From an uncultured Anaerolineales bacterium (GTDB lineage: Bacteria > Chloroflexota > Anaerolineae > Anaerolineales > Villigracilaceae): DNA of 43,742 nt. Numbering within the stretch: position 1 is the first letter of the stretch; every line of letters begins with the position of its first letter. The stretch is from assembly GCA_949319575.1 (NCBI GenBank), contig CASGHD010000144.1, positions 1-43,742 on the forward strand, read 5' to 3'. The notes under the pieces are model-generated. The model saw only the letters and a list, made by a program, of their open reading frames with translations. It was not told the origin of the DNA and made no database searches. This document shows, piece by piece, positions 30,888 through 40,300 of the stretch. A program made the translations under genes and the position numbers.

Positions 30888-31853
30888 TTAGGCGTGCAAC
30901 CAGCATTTGACGCTACGCCCATTCTTCACAAATACAGGCGGTTCTTCGGCGCATTTTTCAAAGCGGAACGGGCAACGCGCCGCGAAGCGGCATCCCGTTG
31001 GGGGGTTGATCAGGCTGGGCGGCTGACCGGTGATGAACATCGGGTCCGACTCGCTGCGCAGGCGCGGCACGCTCGCCATCAACATCTGCGAATACGGATG
31101 AAGCGGCGCAGGGAAGAAGTCGCGCGCGTGACCGGTTTCCACGATCTGTCCCGCGTACATGATGGCAACCTCGTCTGCGAGTTCGCTGGAGGTGGCAATA
31201 TCGTGCGTGATCAGCATAAAGGATGTGCCAAGTTCATGCTTGATCCGTTTAAGCACATTCATGATGTTGGCTTGCGTCAGCAGGTCGAGGGCGGAGGTCG
31301 GCTCGTCGAGGACGATCAGGCTAGGGCTGGTGACAAGCGCCATGGCGAGCGCGACGCGTTGACGCATCCCGCCGCTCAACTCGAAGGGATAGCGGCTGAC
31401 AAAATCCTGCGGCACGCCCACATGCTGGAACATTTTTTGCACGAGTCGCGTGGCTTCGGCTTTGCCCAGCCCTAAATGAATGATGGCTGGCTCGGCTACC
31501 TGTTCGCCAACGCGGATGACCGGGTTGAGGGCATTCATCGCCGCTTGCGGCACCAGCGAGATGCCCAGCCAGCGCACATTTTTGCGGAATTCTTCGTCGT
31601 CGAATTTCATCACATCGGCGCCTTGCAAGAACACCCTGCCGTCGTATTTATCCACGTTGCGCGGAAGGAGCCGGAGCATGGCTTTCGCCAGCGAACTCTT
31701 GCCGCAACCCGATTCGCCGAGGATGACGACCGCGCGATTCGAGTCGAGCGTGAAGTTGACGCCGTCCACGGCTTGCACTGTGCCGCCGCGCGTTTTGAAA
31801 TGCAGTTCGAGTTTCTCGATCTGAAGCAGTTTGGGCGATGCGGGCGGGTTCAT
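30888..31853 (-). CDS. Oligopeptide-type ABC transporter ATPase (OppD-like)
   Basis: The protein has 321 residues. Walker A is GESGCGKSS, the signature is LSGGMRQRV, Walker B is LIVLDEPTSALD, and the switch His is in LITHDIA. The C-terminal oligopeptide domain contains PLHPYSQMLMA and PTGCRFAARCPF. ATG 31853 overlaps the permease stop (ATGA) and has GAGGGA upstream. Translational coupling to the permease is likely. A longer frame reaching 31955 lies within the permease gene and was rejected. Confidence 0.92.
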   Translation of the reverse strand: MNPPASPKLLQIEKLELHFKTRGGTVQAVDGVNFTLDSNRAVVILGESGCGKSSLAKAMLRLLPRNVDKYDGRVFLQGADVMKFDDEEFRKNVRWLGISLVPQAAMNALNPVIRVGEQVAEPAIIHLGLGKAEATRLVQKMFQHVGVPQDFVSRYPFELSGGMRQRVALAMALVTSPSLIVLDEPTSALDLLTQANIMNVLKRIKHELGTSFMLITHDIATSSELADEVAIMYAGQIVETGHARDFFPAPLHPYSQMLMASVPRLRSESDPMFITGQPPSLINPPTGCRFAARCPFRFEKCAEEPPVFVKNGRSVKCWLHA

Positions 31854-33187
31854 GCGTCCCTCAATTTGGGGTTGAAGATACGATCGAGGGCAAAGCCCAG
31901 CATGGCAAAACCCAGACCGGTGATCATGAGCAGAACGGTCGGTTCTAAAATCCAATAGTAATAGCCGCGATACAACGCGCCGTTCATATTGGCATCCTGG
32001 ATGATCTTGCCCCAGGTGGGTAACACCGGGTCGCCCAAGCCCAGCACCGCCAGCGAGGCTTCGAGGAAAACGAAGGCTGGCACCGATGAAACCAGCCCGG
32101 GGATGAGCAATGGGATCATGCGCGGAATCAAGTAAAAGAATACGATGCGCGTTCCATTCGCCCCATAGGCGCGCGCCGCCTCGATGTACATGGATTCTTT
32201 GACTTGAAGAAAGATCGAGCGAAATCCTTTAATCGCCCCAGTAAAAATACTCAGGGCAATGGTCGCGCCGAGAATCACCCACAGACTGCGCGAATAAAAT
32301 GTGCCGATCATAATCAGAATGGACAGGAACGGGAGTACCAGGTTTACTTCAGTGATGCGCTGGATCAATTCATCGATCCAGCCTGAATACCATGTGCCGA
32401 GAGCGGCGATGATCATCGTCAACACCGAGGAACCGAGCGAGGCGATCAAGCCAAACGTCAACGCGACGGGAGCGCCCCACAGCAAGGGAATCATGAGATC
32501 GCGGCGCGCCTGGTCGGTCCCTGCCAGCCCGTAGACTTGACCGTGAAAGACGAATTCGGCGCCGATGCGCGAATCAGGCTCAAAGGTTGCGCCGGTGATG
32601 AGGAGCCGATACTGCCCCCTGATAAGCGAGCCAGTTTCAGGGTCCGAAAAGAGAGCGGCGATATTATCGTCCGTTTTGAGGCGGGCTTTGAGTTTTTCAT
32701 CCTGAGCGAAACGATACGTAAATTCCTTGCCGATCGCCATGTTTGCGATCCGCACAGATCGCCCGTCAGGCGTAAGCCACTCAAGCGAGATGAACGGCTG
32801 TTTCTCGGCGTACGCGGAGGTGAAATACAGGAGCATGTCCTGCGGGTACGTGTCGTACTTGAAATCGAATGCATAGTTGGCAAGCAGTGTGCCTGTGCCT
32901 TCCGCGCCGGGCGTGAACTCGCTGGGCAGGCTTCCATCACCGGTGTTAACCGCAAACGATTCAGCATATTTTTCGGACGAGAAATAATTGATCCAGGCGG
33001 GCGCGGCGAACTTCGGGTTTTGATACCAGACCTCCTCCCCTCCGCGCCACAGGCGGATCGCTTCGTGATAGGGAATCTTCAGCATGGCATACGCCGCCAG
33101 CAACACAAGCAGAAAGATGACGAACGACCCAAATACAGCGGAGGGGTAATAAAAAAACTTTTGAATCGAATTTTTTAGCGTAGCCAT
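31850..33187 (-). CDS. ABC permease, OppC-like, with large external domain
   Basis: The protein has 445 residues, against about 300 for ordinary OppC. After the first membrane helix (FGSFVIFLLVLLAAYAML) comes an extra region of about 150 residues (roughly 35-210) with acidic and aromatic residues and a beta-rich look (WLTPDGRSVRIANMAIG, YRLLITGATFEP). The usual core follows: YGLAGTDQARRDLMIPLLWGA, the EAA-like loop ARAYGANGTRIVFFYLIPRM, and five more helices. The domain would face the binding protein. It starts one base after OppB ends, with GGAGTTGAT as the ribosome site. Confidence 0.9.
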   Translation of the reverse strand: MATLKNSIQKFFYYPSAVFGSFVIFLLVLLAAYAMLKIPYHEAIRLWRGGEEVWYQNPKFAAPAWINYFSSEKYAESFAVNTGDGSLPSEFTPGAEGTGTLLANYAFDFKYDTYPQDMLLYFTSAYAEKQPFISLEWLTPDGRSVRIANMAIGKEFTYRFAQDEKLKARLKTDDNIAALFSDPETGSLIRGQYRLLITGATFEPDSRIGAEFVFHGQVYGLAGTDQARRDLMIPLLWGAPVALTFGLIASLGSSVLTMIIAALGTWYSGWIDELIQRITEVNLVLPFLSILIMIGTFYSRSLWVILGATIALSIFTGAIKGFRSIFLQVKESMYIEAARAYGANGTRIVFFYLIPRMIPLLIPGLVSSVPAFVFLEASLAVLGLGDPVLPTWGKIIQDANMNGALYRGYYYWILEPTVLLMITGLGFAMLGFALDRIFNPKLRDA

Positions 33188-33188
33188 A

Positions 33189-34310
33189 TCAACTCCCGAC
33201 CTTTACGCGCGGGTCAACGAGGGAGTAGGTGAAATCGAGCAAAAACACGGTCATGGCAAGTAGATAGGCATAAATGATCGTGGAGCCGACAATGATGGGA
33301 ATGTCATATAACCCAATTGCCTGAAACAACGCGCGACCCAACCCAGGCCAGAGGAACACGGTTTCGGTGATCGTCGCGCCCGTCCATAATGTGATGATGA
33401 GCAGGGCAAAATTGGTGATGATGTTGGGAAGCGTGGGACGCAGAATATACTTCCGCTCCACATCGCGGGTGGGCAAGCCTTTTGCCTTTGCCATGTCCAC
33501 GTAATCTTCACTGGAATATATAAGGAAGAATGTGCGGTAGTTGTAAATGCTGAGGAAAAACGAACTAAGCACCAGAGATAACGTGGGGAGGATCAAGTGC
33601 TTGAGCAGGCTGAGGGAATAATCGACCGGGTTGGAAGGCGGCGGGGAATCCACCATGCCGCCGAATGGCAATACCTTCAATATTGCGGCAAAGATCAGAA
33701 TGAGAAAGATGCCATAAAACCACGGCGGCGCCGCGGAGGTTGGCGACAAGGTAACAACGAGTTTGTCCCAAAAATTTCCATACTGGCGGGAAAGGTTCAG
33801 CGCAAGCAGGATGCTGGAAAAAAACAGGAATAATTGCGAGATGCCCATCAACAGCAATGTGGCTGGCAGGCGTTCGAGCAGGATAAGGCGCACTTGTTTC
33901 GAGCCTGAGTCGCTGGTCATGTTAATGGCGCGCCCGAGGTTCAAAGTCAGCGCGTTCGCGAGATAGCGCGCATTCCGCACAGCGATGGGCACATCCAAGC
34001 CCATGCGTTTTTCTTCCGAGGCGATCTTGTCTTTAATCAATTGCTGGCGGACTTCGAGTTCCATGGCTTGTCCTGCGGGACTGTTGATGATGGCTTGCGT
34101 CACGCGGTCTCGAATTTCGCCGCGCATGATCTCATCCACATACCCGCCCATGTTGGCAATGATGATCGTGAGGTAAATGCCAATGATGACGGTTACGAAC
34201 AAGGTCAACAAGCGCGCAATGGAATATCTCAAGATGCGGAGCAACGAGTCGTAGCGCGTCGATTTTTTAGCAACCGGCGATTCGGTTGTGGGTTGGGTTA
34301 TCACTGCCAT
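33189..34310 (-). CDS. ABC permease, OppB-like
   Basis: The protein has 373 residues, somewhat longer than usual OppB. Six membrane helices are seen, along with an external loop after the first helix (GGYVDEIMRGEIRDRVTQAI ... KRMGLDVPIAVRNARYLA), where ordinary OppB also has a loop. The cytoplasmic coupling loop is MAKAKGLPTRDVERKYILRP. The C-terminal end is typical (VFLLDFTYSLVDPRVK). ATG 34310 is preceded by TGAGGT. It follows the binding-protein gene after a strong hairpin. Confidence 0.92.
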   Translation of the reverse strand: MAVITQPTTESPVAKKSTRYDSLLRILRYSIARLLTLFVTVIIGIYLTIIIANMGGYVDEIMRGEIRDRVTQAIINSPAGQAMELEVRQQLIKDKIASEEKRMGLDVPIAVRNARYLANALTLNLGRAINMTSDSGSKQVRLILLERLPATLLLMGISQLFLFFSSILLALNLSRQYGNFWDKLVVTLSPTSAAPPWFYGIFLILIFAAILKVLPFGGMVDSPPPSNPVDYSLSLLKHLILPTLSLVLSSFFLSIYNYRTFFLIYSSEDYVDMAKAKGLPTRDVERKYILRPTLPNIITNFALLIITLWTGATITETVFLWPGLGRALFQAIGLYDIPIIVGSTIIYAYLLAMTVFLLDFTYSLVDPRVKVGS

Positions 34311-34338
34311 GCATACCTCACTCGCTTCCTTGCAGAGG

Positions 34339-34372
34339 AACGCGCAGGGACAACCATCTGTCCCTGCGCGTT
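34339..34372. other. Intercistronic hairpin between binding protein and permease
   Basis: A perfect 14-bp inverted repeat (34339-34352 and 34359-34372) with a 6-base loop lies 16 bases after the binding-protein stop. On the minus strand no U run follows, so it more likely stabilises the upstream mRNA or attenuates than fully terminates. Confidence 0.7.
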
Positions 34373-34387
34373 TTCATTCTGCGAATC

Positions 34388-36979
34388 CTACGGAACTGCC
34401 ACAAAATCAAACGATGTGAACGATGGGATCGCCACAGGAATCGGAACCACTGCCACTTCGAGCCTGGCTGAGCCGGTGGGAAGTTTTTTCGTTTCCTCCG
34501 CGCTCAACGCGACTTGATATTGACCATCCGCCACCGCTGTCGCGTCGCCCACCGACACCACCGCGCCGGTCGCATCGTACAGGATGTATTTCACCCGCGC
34601 GATATCGGAAAGCAGATACGGTTCGTCTTTGAAATTGATCGTGACGTCGAACATCGCTTCTGCGCCCGATTTGACCTGCCCCGGCCCATCCAACAGAGTC
34701 GTCGCCAGTTTTGGCTCGCTGAATTGAGACCAACGATCGGCAAGATCGGGGAAATCGGCGAAATGCTTGAGGACAACCGATTTTTCCGTAGTGAAGGCTT
34801 GGTCGAGATAATAGGGACCCGTTCCAACCATGTAATGACCGTGATCCGCAACCCATTGCTTGAGGTTGGCGTATCTGAGATCGGCTTCCTCTTTGGTCAC
34901 AAACTGGCTCATGGTCGCGGCATACGGGATATGCGACTCAGTCGCCGCTTGATCGAGATACTTGCCGAGAACCTCGAGGCTTGGTCCGCCCACCCAGTTG
35001 GTTTGTTCCACTTCGAGCGCGCCGGCTTTATCCTCCGAATACGCCAATTCGCCGTTCACTTCTGCCAGGTTAGATACTGCCAGCACGGGCCAACTATTCT
35101 CATAGCCCAAGCCGTACAGGTCCTGGGGCCACAGAGTCAGGATGTTGAGTTCCGCATTCGTGTTGTATGTGTCGGAATACGCTTCGATGGTCAGCGGGTC
35201 GGTGGAAACGATACGATACCCTTTGAATGCCGAGAGCGTGGCGTTGATGCTCAATGCCAGGGCTTCATCGTACATTTTGCTTTCCGTTTTACCGGGATCG
35301 AAACTAAGGATCATGTTCATCACAAAATCGCCCGCAGAAAGCGGACTGCCATCGTGCCATTTCACCGTTTCGAATAAATCATCGGGATAAACCACAAGAC
35401 TCTTCACATTGGCTGTGAGACCGTCAGGATACTTCTCGCCAACTGTAATGAAGCGTTGTTCGGTCGCGTCCCAATCGATCCACGCGTCTGCGGGAACATC
35501 CACCTGGGGCGCGGCGGTCACGGTTAACCAATCGAGACTCTGGTTGATCGGCAAGCCTTCCTTATAAGTCAATTCGGCGCTGGCAATACGCTGAGGATAC
35601 GCCAAGCCTGTATAAGGATCAGCCATCAAGCCCCCGCCGCCGGTGATATTGGAACTGCCCTGTGTGGTCATACGAACGACAAAACCGTCCCAGATCCAGT
35701 TACTGCCGGCAACCGAATTCCACGGCTCGGTGAACAGATCGTTCGTGCCGATCTTCAACGTGCCGCCTTCCTGATCCTTGAAGCGCAGGTTGTACGGACC
35801 GACATTCGTCGATTCGGGGCCTGTGGCAAGATCGAACGTCACTTGCACGTTGTTGGCATACGGGGCGTATGTTTTCTGATCGATGACCCACACGAACAGC
35901 GAATCTTCCAGCGAAAGTTCGAGGGCGCGCGCCATCATGGCATCTCGTTCTTCCTTTGAAGAGTAATTGCCCTGGGCGAGATCGTCGCCCAGCTTTTGGA
36001 ATTCGGGATCGGAGACATTCGAAACATACGGCTCGCTTGCCTGCGTGCTGGTGTTCAAGTAACTCTGCTGGATGTTGCCGCTCTCGTCGCGCAACGAACC
36101 CAAACCGGAAACACCGTAACCCGCGGTATACAAATTCCATTGACCGTCCGCCGCCACAGTCCCCTGCCAGATCGGGAAGGCTTCAGAAGCGGTCTTATAC
36201 TGTCGGTCCACGGTAAAACCGAGGCTTTCGAGTTGATTGGACACGTAATCGCCCATTGGCTGTCGCGTGCCGTCGCCATCGGAACGGATGAGGAAAGTCA
36301 ACACGACCGGCGCGCCGTTGAATTGCCACTTGCCGTCCGCGCCGAGTTCGGCGCCCATGGCGGGCATTTCGGCGTCAATCGCTTCCCTGGCGCGCTCCGC
36401 ATTGAAGGCATACTTGCTTTCAAGAGCGCGGGCGGTATCGATCAGGTTGGTGTATTCCACCAACTCGGTGGTGATCGGCAAAAGTCGAGGCAGTGAACCG
36501 CCGGCATAAATTTCCTGATTCACATAGTTGCGGTCGATCAGCCAATTCAACGCTTCGCGGATCTTGCGGTTCGAAAACGGATTCAACACAGCCGTATCCT
36601 CGAACACCGCCGGGTTCAAGCTGATCCCGTAATACCCGCCGAGCGATTGCGTGCTGGACAGACCCGATTCCTGAATCGCCGGGTACACATCCGAAGCAAG
36701 ATTGAACGAGAAGAAATCGATCGCGCCCGCCTGGATCTGCGAAATGGCAGAATCGCCAGCAACGACCGAAACAACAATTTCATCCAGCCAGCCGCCGTGG
36801 CGCGTGGTGGCAGGCGCTGTGGATTCTTCGGTTGCGGCAGGGGCTTCGGTTGCCGCTGGCGCTTCGGTTTCCACAATAGGCGCTTCAGTCTGTGTTGCCT
36901 GTTGAGGGGCGCATGCGGCAAGCACAATGCTCAACATCATGAGCAGGCTGAAGATTTGAAATACTTTATTTTTTTTCAT
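34388..36979 (-). CDS. Extracellular solute-binding lipoprotein, family 5, circularly permuted
   Basis: The protein has 863 residues. The signal ends in the lipobox IVLAAC, followed by a Thr/Glu/Ala-rich linker. The landmarks of SBP family 5 are present but reordered. Those normally late come first: AGAIDFFSFNLASDV and IREALNWLIDRNYV at about 100-150. Those normally early come second: GGTLKIG near 407, VKWHDGSPLSAGDFV near 540 and YMVGTGPYYL near 720. An Ig-like C-terminal domain follows (about 760-863). ATG 36979 has AGGAGAG as ribosome site. It is the first gene of the importer operon. The ligand is unknown; peptides are usual for the family. Confidence 0.88.
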   Translation of the reverse strand: MKKNKVFQIFSLLMMLSIVLAACAPQQATQTEAPIVETEAPAATEAPAATEESTAPATTRHGGWLDEIVVSVVAGDSAISQIQAGAIDFFSFNLASDVYPAIQESGLSSTQSLGGYYGISLNPAVFEDTAVLNPFSNRKIREALNWLIDRNYVNQEIYAGGSLPRLLPITTELVEYTNLIDTARALESKYAFNAERAREAIDAEMPAMGAELGADGKWQFNGAPVVLTFLIRSDGDGTRQPMGDYVSNQLESLGFTVDRQYKTASEAFPIWQGTVAADGQWNLYTAGYGVSGLGSLRDESGNIQQSYLNTSTQASEPYVSNVSDPEFQKLGDDLAQGNYSSKEERDAMMARALELSLEDSLFVWVIDQKTYAPYANNVQVTFDLATGPESTNVGPYNLRFKDQEGGTLKIGTNDLFTEPWNSVAGSNWIWDGFVVRMTTQGSSNITGGGGLMADPYTGLAYPQRIASAELTYKEGLPINQSLDWLTVTAAPQVDVPADAWIDWDATEQRFITVGEKYPDGLTANVKSLVVYPDDLFETVKWHDGSPLSAGDFVMNMILSFDPGKTESKMYDEALALSINATLSAFKGYRIVSTDPLTIEAYSDTYNTNAELNILTLWPQDLYGLGYENSWPVLAVSNLAEVNGELAYSEDKAGALEVEQTNWVGGPSLEVLGKYLDQAATESHIPYAATMSQFVTKEEADLRYANLKQWVADHGHYMVGTGPYYLDQAFTTEKSVVLKHFADFPDLADRWSQFSEPKLATTLLDGPGQVKSGAEAMFDVTINFKDEPYLLSDIARVKYILYDATGAVVSVGDATAVADGQYQVALSAEETKKLPTGSARLEVAVVPIPVAIPSFTSFDFVAVP

Positions 36980-37399
36980 ACTCTTCTCTCCTAAAAAATT
37001 TGGTGAAGCTGAAGACGTGGAAGCAACACAGGCGATCTTCTCGAGCCACCTCCTTTGGAAATAAAGCGAGCGAGGCGGAAACCCAGTTGCGTAGACCGGG
37101 GTCCCGCCCAACGCCGACGGATTGCCTTCTTGTGAGGAGATCGTTGAAAGCAAAGCAGATTAGCATGACTAACCTGCGCCCATCATACCTACCGCAGGAA
37201 ATTCAAGCATCCGCCTTGAAGCGTGTTTCGCACCCACAGGATGGATGGTTTGGATACCCTCCGGAAGGGCATCGCGCGTAGTATTCCGCCCTCACGCCCC
37301 ATCTGGAAAAACCCCTCCTCGGAGGGATATGGCGCTATGTGTCCAGCCGAATAAAATCAGGGTCATTACTATACTTAATACGGGTCTATAATTACCAAC
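36980..37399. promoter_or_regulatory. Divergent intergenic region with long structured leader
   Basis: The region holds about 420 bases between the importer operon (minus) and the kinase gene (plus). On the minus strand, TATGAT (plus 37182-37187) could start a leader of about 200 bases. Within it, GGGCGG and CCGCC pair around GACCCCGGTC and ACCC/GGGT, roughly 37070-37115. AAAGGAGGTGG at 37045-37055 is a strong ribosome-like site with no good start codon at the right distance. An ORF of 66 codons (37166-36966) crosses it and overlaps the lipoprotein start. The plus-strand half contains a CCTCC/GGAGG hairpin near 37314-37325. Confidence 0.4.
37387..37392 (+). promoter_or_regulatory. -10 box of the sensor kinase gene, leaderless type
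   Basis: TATAAT gives a predicted +1 at 37399, one base before ATG 37400. Confidence 0.65.
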
Positions 37400-40300
37400 A
37401 TGAGCAGGATTTGGACGAAACGATTCGGTTTCATCATCGGGAGTCTATTGCTTCTCGCGCAGGCTTCCTGCGCCGGGACAGCAACGCCTCAAGCCGCGCC
37501 CCAAACTGCATCGCCTGCGACCAGCCTCCCCGTCCGACCGAACCGCCTCTCCCCCGCCGACCTGCCCGAAATCTGCAACTGTGTCCCGCGCTTCGATACG
37601 CTCGGCATCGAGCAGGGACTCTCGCAAAGCTCCGGGCGGGTTATCTTTCAAGATCGTCAGGGATTTCTCTGGATCGGCACCGAGGATGGATTAAATCGTT
37701 ACAACGGGTACAACTTCACCACGTTCAAGCGCGACCCCGGCAACCTCAACAGCATCAGCGACGGTTGGATCAACGATATTGTCGAAGACCACGACGGATA
37801 TCTTTGGATCGGCACGCGCCTGGGCGGGTTGAACCGGTACGATCCGCGCACCGGCGCGTTTACTCATTTTCAACACGCGGAGAAAGAGACCGACAGCCTG
37901 GCAGACGATCATGTGACTGCGTTGCTCATCGACAACGAAAATCAACTGTGGGTTGGCACTTTGAGCGGGTTGGATCGATTCGACCAGGATACGCAAACTT
38001 TTCGTCACATCCCGTACATTGTTCCTCAACCCAGCGCAGACGATGACCTGATCGTCACCCCGGAACTTGATTCGGCCGCAGAAAAGAACCAGGATGAAGC
38101 GAAGCCGGTGGTGAGGTCTAAAAAACTGAGCAGTAGGAACATCAGCGCATTACATCAAGATTCGGAAGGGCGCATCTGGATCGGAACCCTCGATGGCGGT
38201 CTGAATGTGTTAGACCTGTCCTCGGAAGTTTTTACCCACTATTTTCCGGCGCCGGATTACCCCGGCAGTATCAGTAGCAGTCGCGTCACCTCCATCGCGG
38301 AGGGGCTGGATGGCGATCTGTGGATCGGCACACAAACCGGGTTGAATGTCTTCGACCCGGTGGAGGAGACGTTCACACCCTTTATGCACGCTAAGGATGA
38401 TCCGCAGTCGATTGTGAGCGATTCCATTAATACCCTGCGAACCGACGGCTCGGGAAATCTATGGATCGGCACATCTGAGGGACTGGATCGGATGAGCGAA
38501 GACCGCTCCCATTTCATCCATTATAAAAATGACCCGACCTTTCAACGGAGCATAAGCAGTAATCACATCCTCTCCATCTATGAAGACCGGGGAGGCGTGC
38601 TGTGGTTTGGGACTCACGGAGGGGGGATCAATCGCTACGACCGGGAACGCGATAAGTTCGCCTACTTCCGCCACGACCCGGACAATGCAAACAGCCTGAG
38701 CGGAAATTTCATCTTTCCCATTTCTGTGGATGCTGAAGGCTATGCCTGGATCGGCACGTCTGACACCGGGTTGAACCGTTTTCAGTGGAAAACAGGCGCA
38801 AATAAGAAATACACTAACAACCCGCAAAACCCGGACAGCATCAGTTCCGATACGATCATCTCGATCTTTCAGGATAGCGATGGCATCCTCTGGGTTGGCA
38901 CCACCAACGGGCTGGACCGATACAACCCGGCGCTGAACTCTTTTACACACTACCGCCGCGACCCAACCAACCCGGAGAGCATCAGCGCCAACTTTGTGTA
39001 CGCCATTTTCGAAGACAGCCGCAAACAACTTTGGGTGGGCACTTTCGTCGGGCTGGACCGCTTCGATAAAACCACCGGCGAATTCACGCATTTCCGCTCG
39101 GACCCTGCCGACGAATCCACATTGAGCGGCACGAAGCCGCTCGCCATCGCCGAGGATAGCCGGGGCTATCTCTGGATCGGCACCGCGGAAGCCGGCCTTA
39201 ACCGCATGGACCCGGTCACCAACGAGGTAAAACGGTATCAGCACAAACCCACCGACCCAGCAAGCCTGAGCGGAGATTCCATCCTTTCCATTTACCTGGA
39301 CTCGAAAGGCAGGTTATGGATCGGCACCGCCGGAACGGGGTTAAACCTATATCACCCGGAAACCGATTCGTTCACCCATTATGTAGAAAAAGACGGACTG
39401 CCCAACGGGTCTGTATATGGCATCCTTGAAGATGAAGATGGTCGCCTGTGGATGAGCACCAATTACGGCATCGCCCGCTTCGACCCGGATACCGAAACCT
39501 TTCGCAATTACGATCGCGGCGACGGGTTGCAGAGCAATGAGTTTAATTCCAACGCGTTTGCAAAAGGAAAAGACGGCGAATTTTATTTCGGAGGAATCGA
39601 TGGCTTGACGGTCTTCCGCCCTCTCGAAATCACCGATAGCGCATACCCGCCGCAAATCACCCTAATCTCGCTCGACCAGGAGGGACAGTCACTAGCGAGC
39701 GACTCAAGCGTGGAAACGTTGCGCGAGATCACCATTGCCTATCCCCAGAATTCGTTCGAGTTTGAATTTGCCGCCCTGAGCTTCAACCAACCCGGTAAAA
39801 ATCAATACGCCTACACCATCGAGGGCTTCGATACCAACTGGCACTTCATCGGCACCCGGCGAAATGGGCGCTATACCAACCTGCCTGGGGGAACCTATAC
39901 CCTTCTATTAAACGCATCAAACAGCGACGGGGTATGGAGCGACACGCCCACCCGCATTACGTTGACGGTCATCCCGCCGCTCTGGCAAACGGTTTGGTTT
40001 CGCGCTTTTATCGCGGTATGCGCGGTGGTCGTAGTCGCAGGCGGGGTGCGCTTGCGCACAAAATCAATACAAGATAGAAACCGCGCTCTTGAGCGGCTCG
40101 TAAAAGAACGAACCTTCGCGCTTGAAAACAGAAACCGCGAAATAGAAGCGCTCTACCAGGCAGACGAGCGCATCCTGCGCAACGTCAGTTTGAATCAAGT
40201 CTTCCAAACGCTGGTCGATGTGGCAGTGGATATGCTCAACGCCGATCGAAGCGTGGTCTTTGCCTGGGATGAAAAGCGAACCCGCGTGGTTCCGCGCGTC

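Noticed and set aside
34514-35377. Plus-strand frame of 287 codons opposite the binding protein
   Set aside because: No start signal and antisense composition; the minus-strand lipoprotein is well supported.
36966-37166. 66-codon ORF across the binding-protein leader as a protein gene
   Set aside because: Ordinary composition for a leader with stems, no ribosome site at its ATG, and it overlaps the lipoprotein start. Kept only as part of the leader description.
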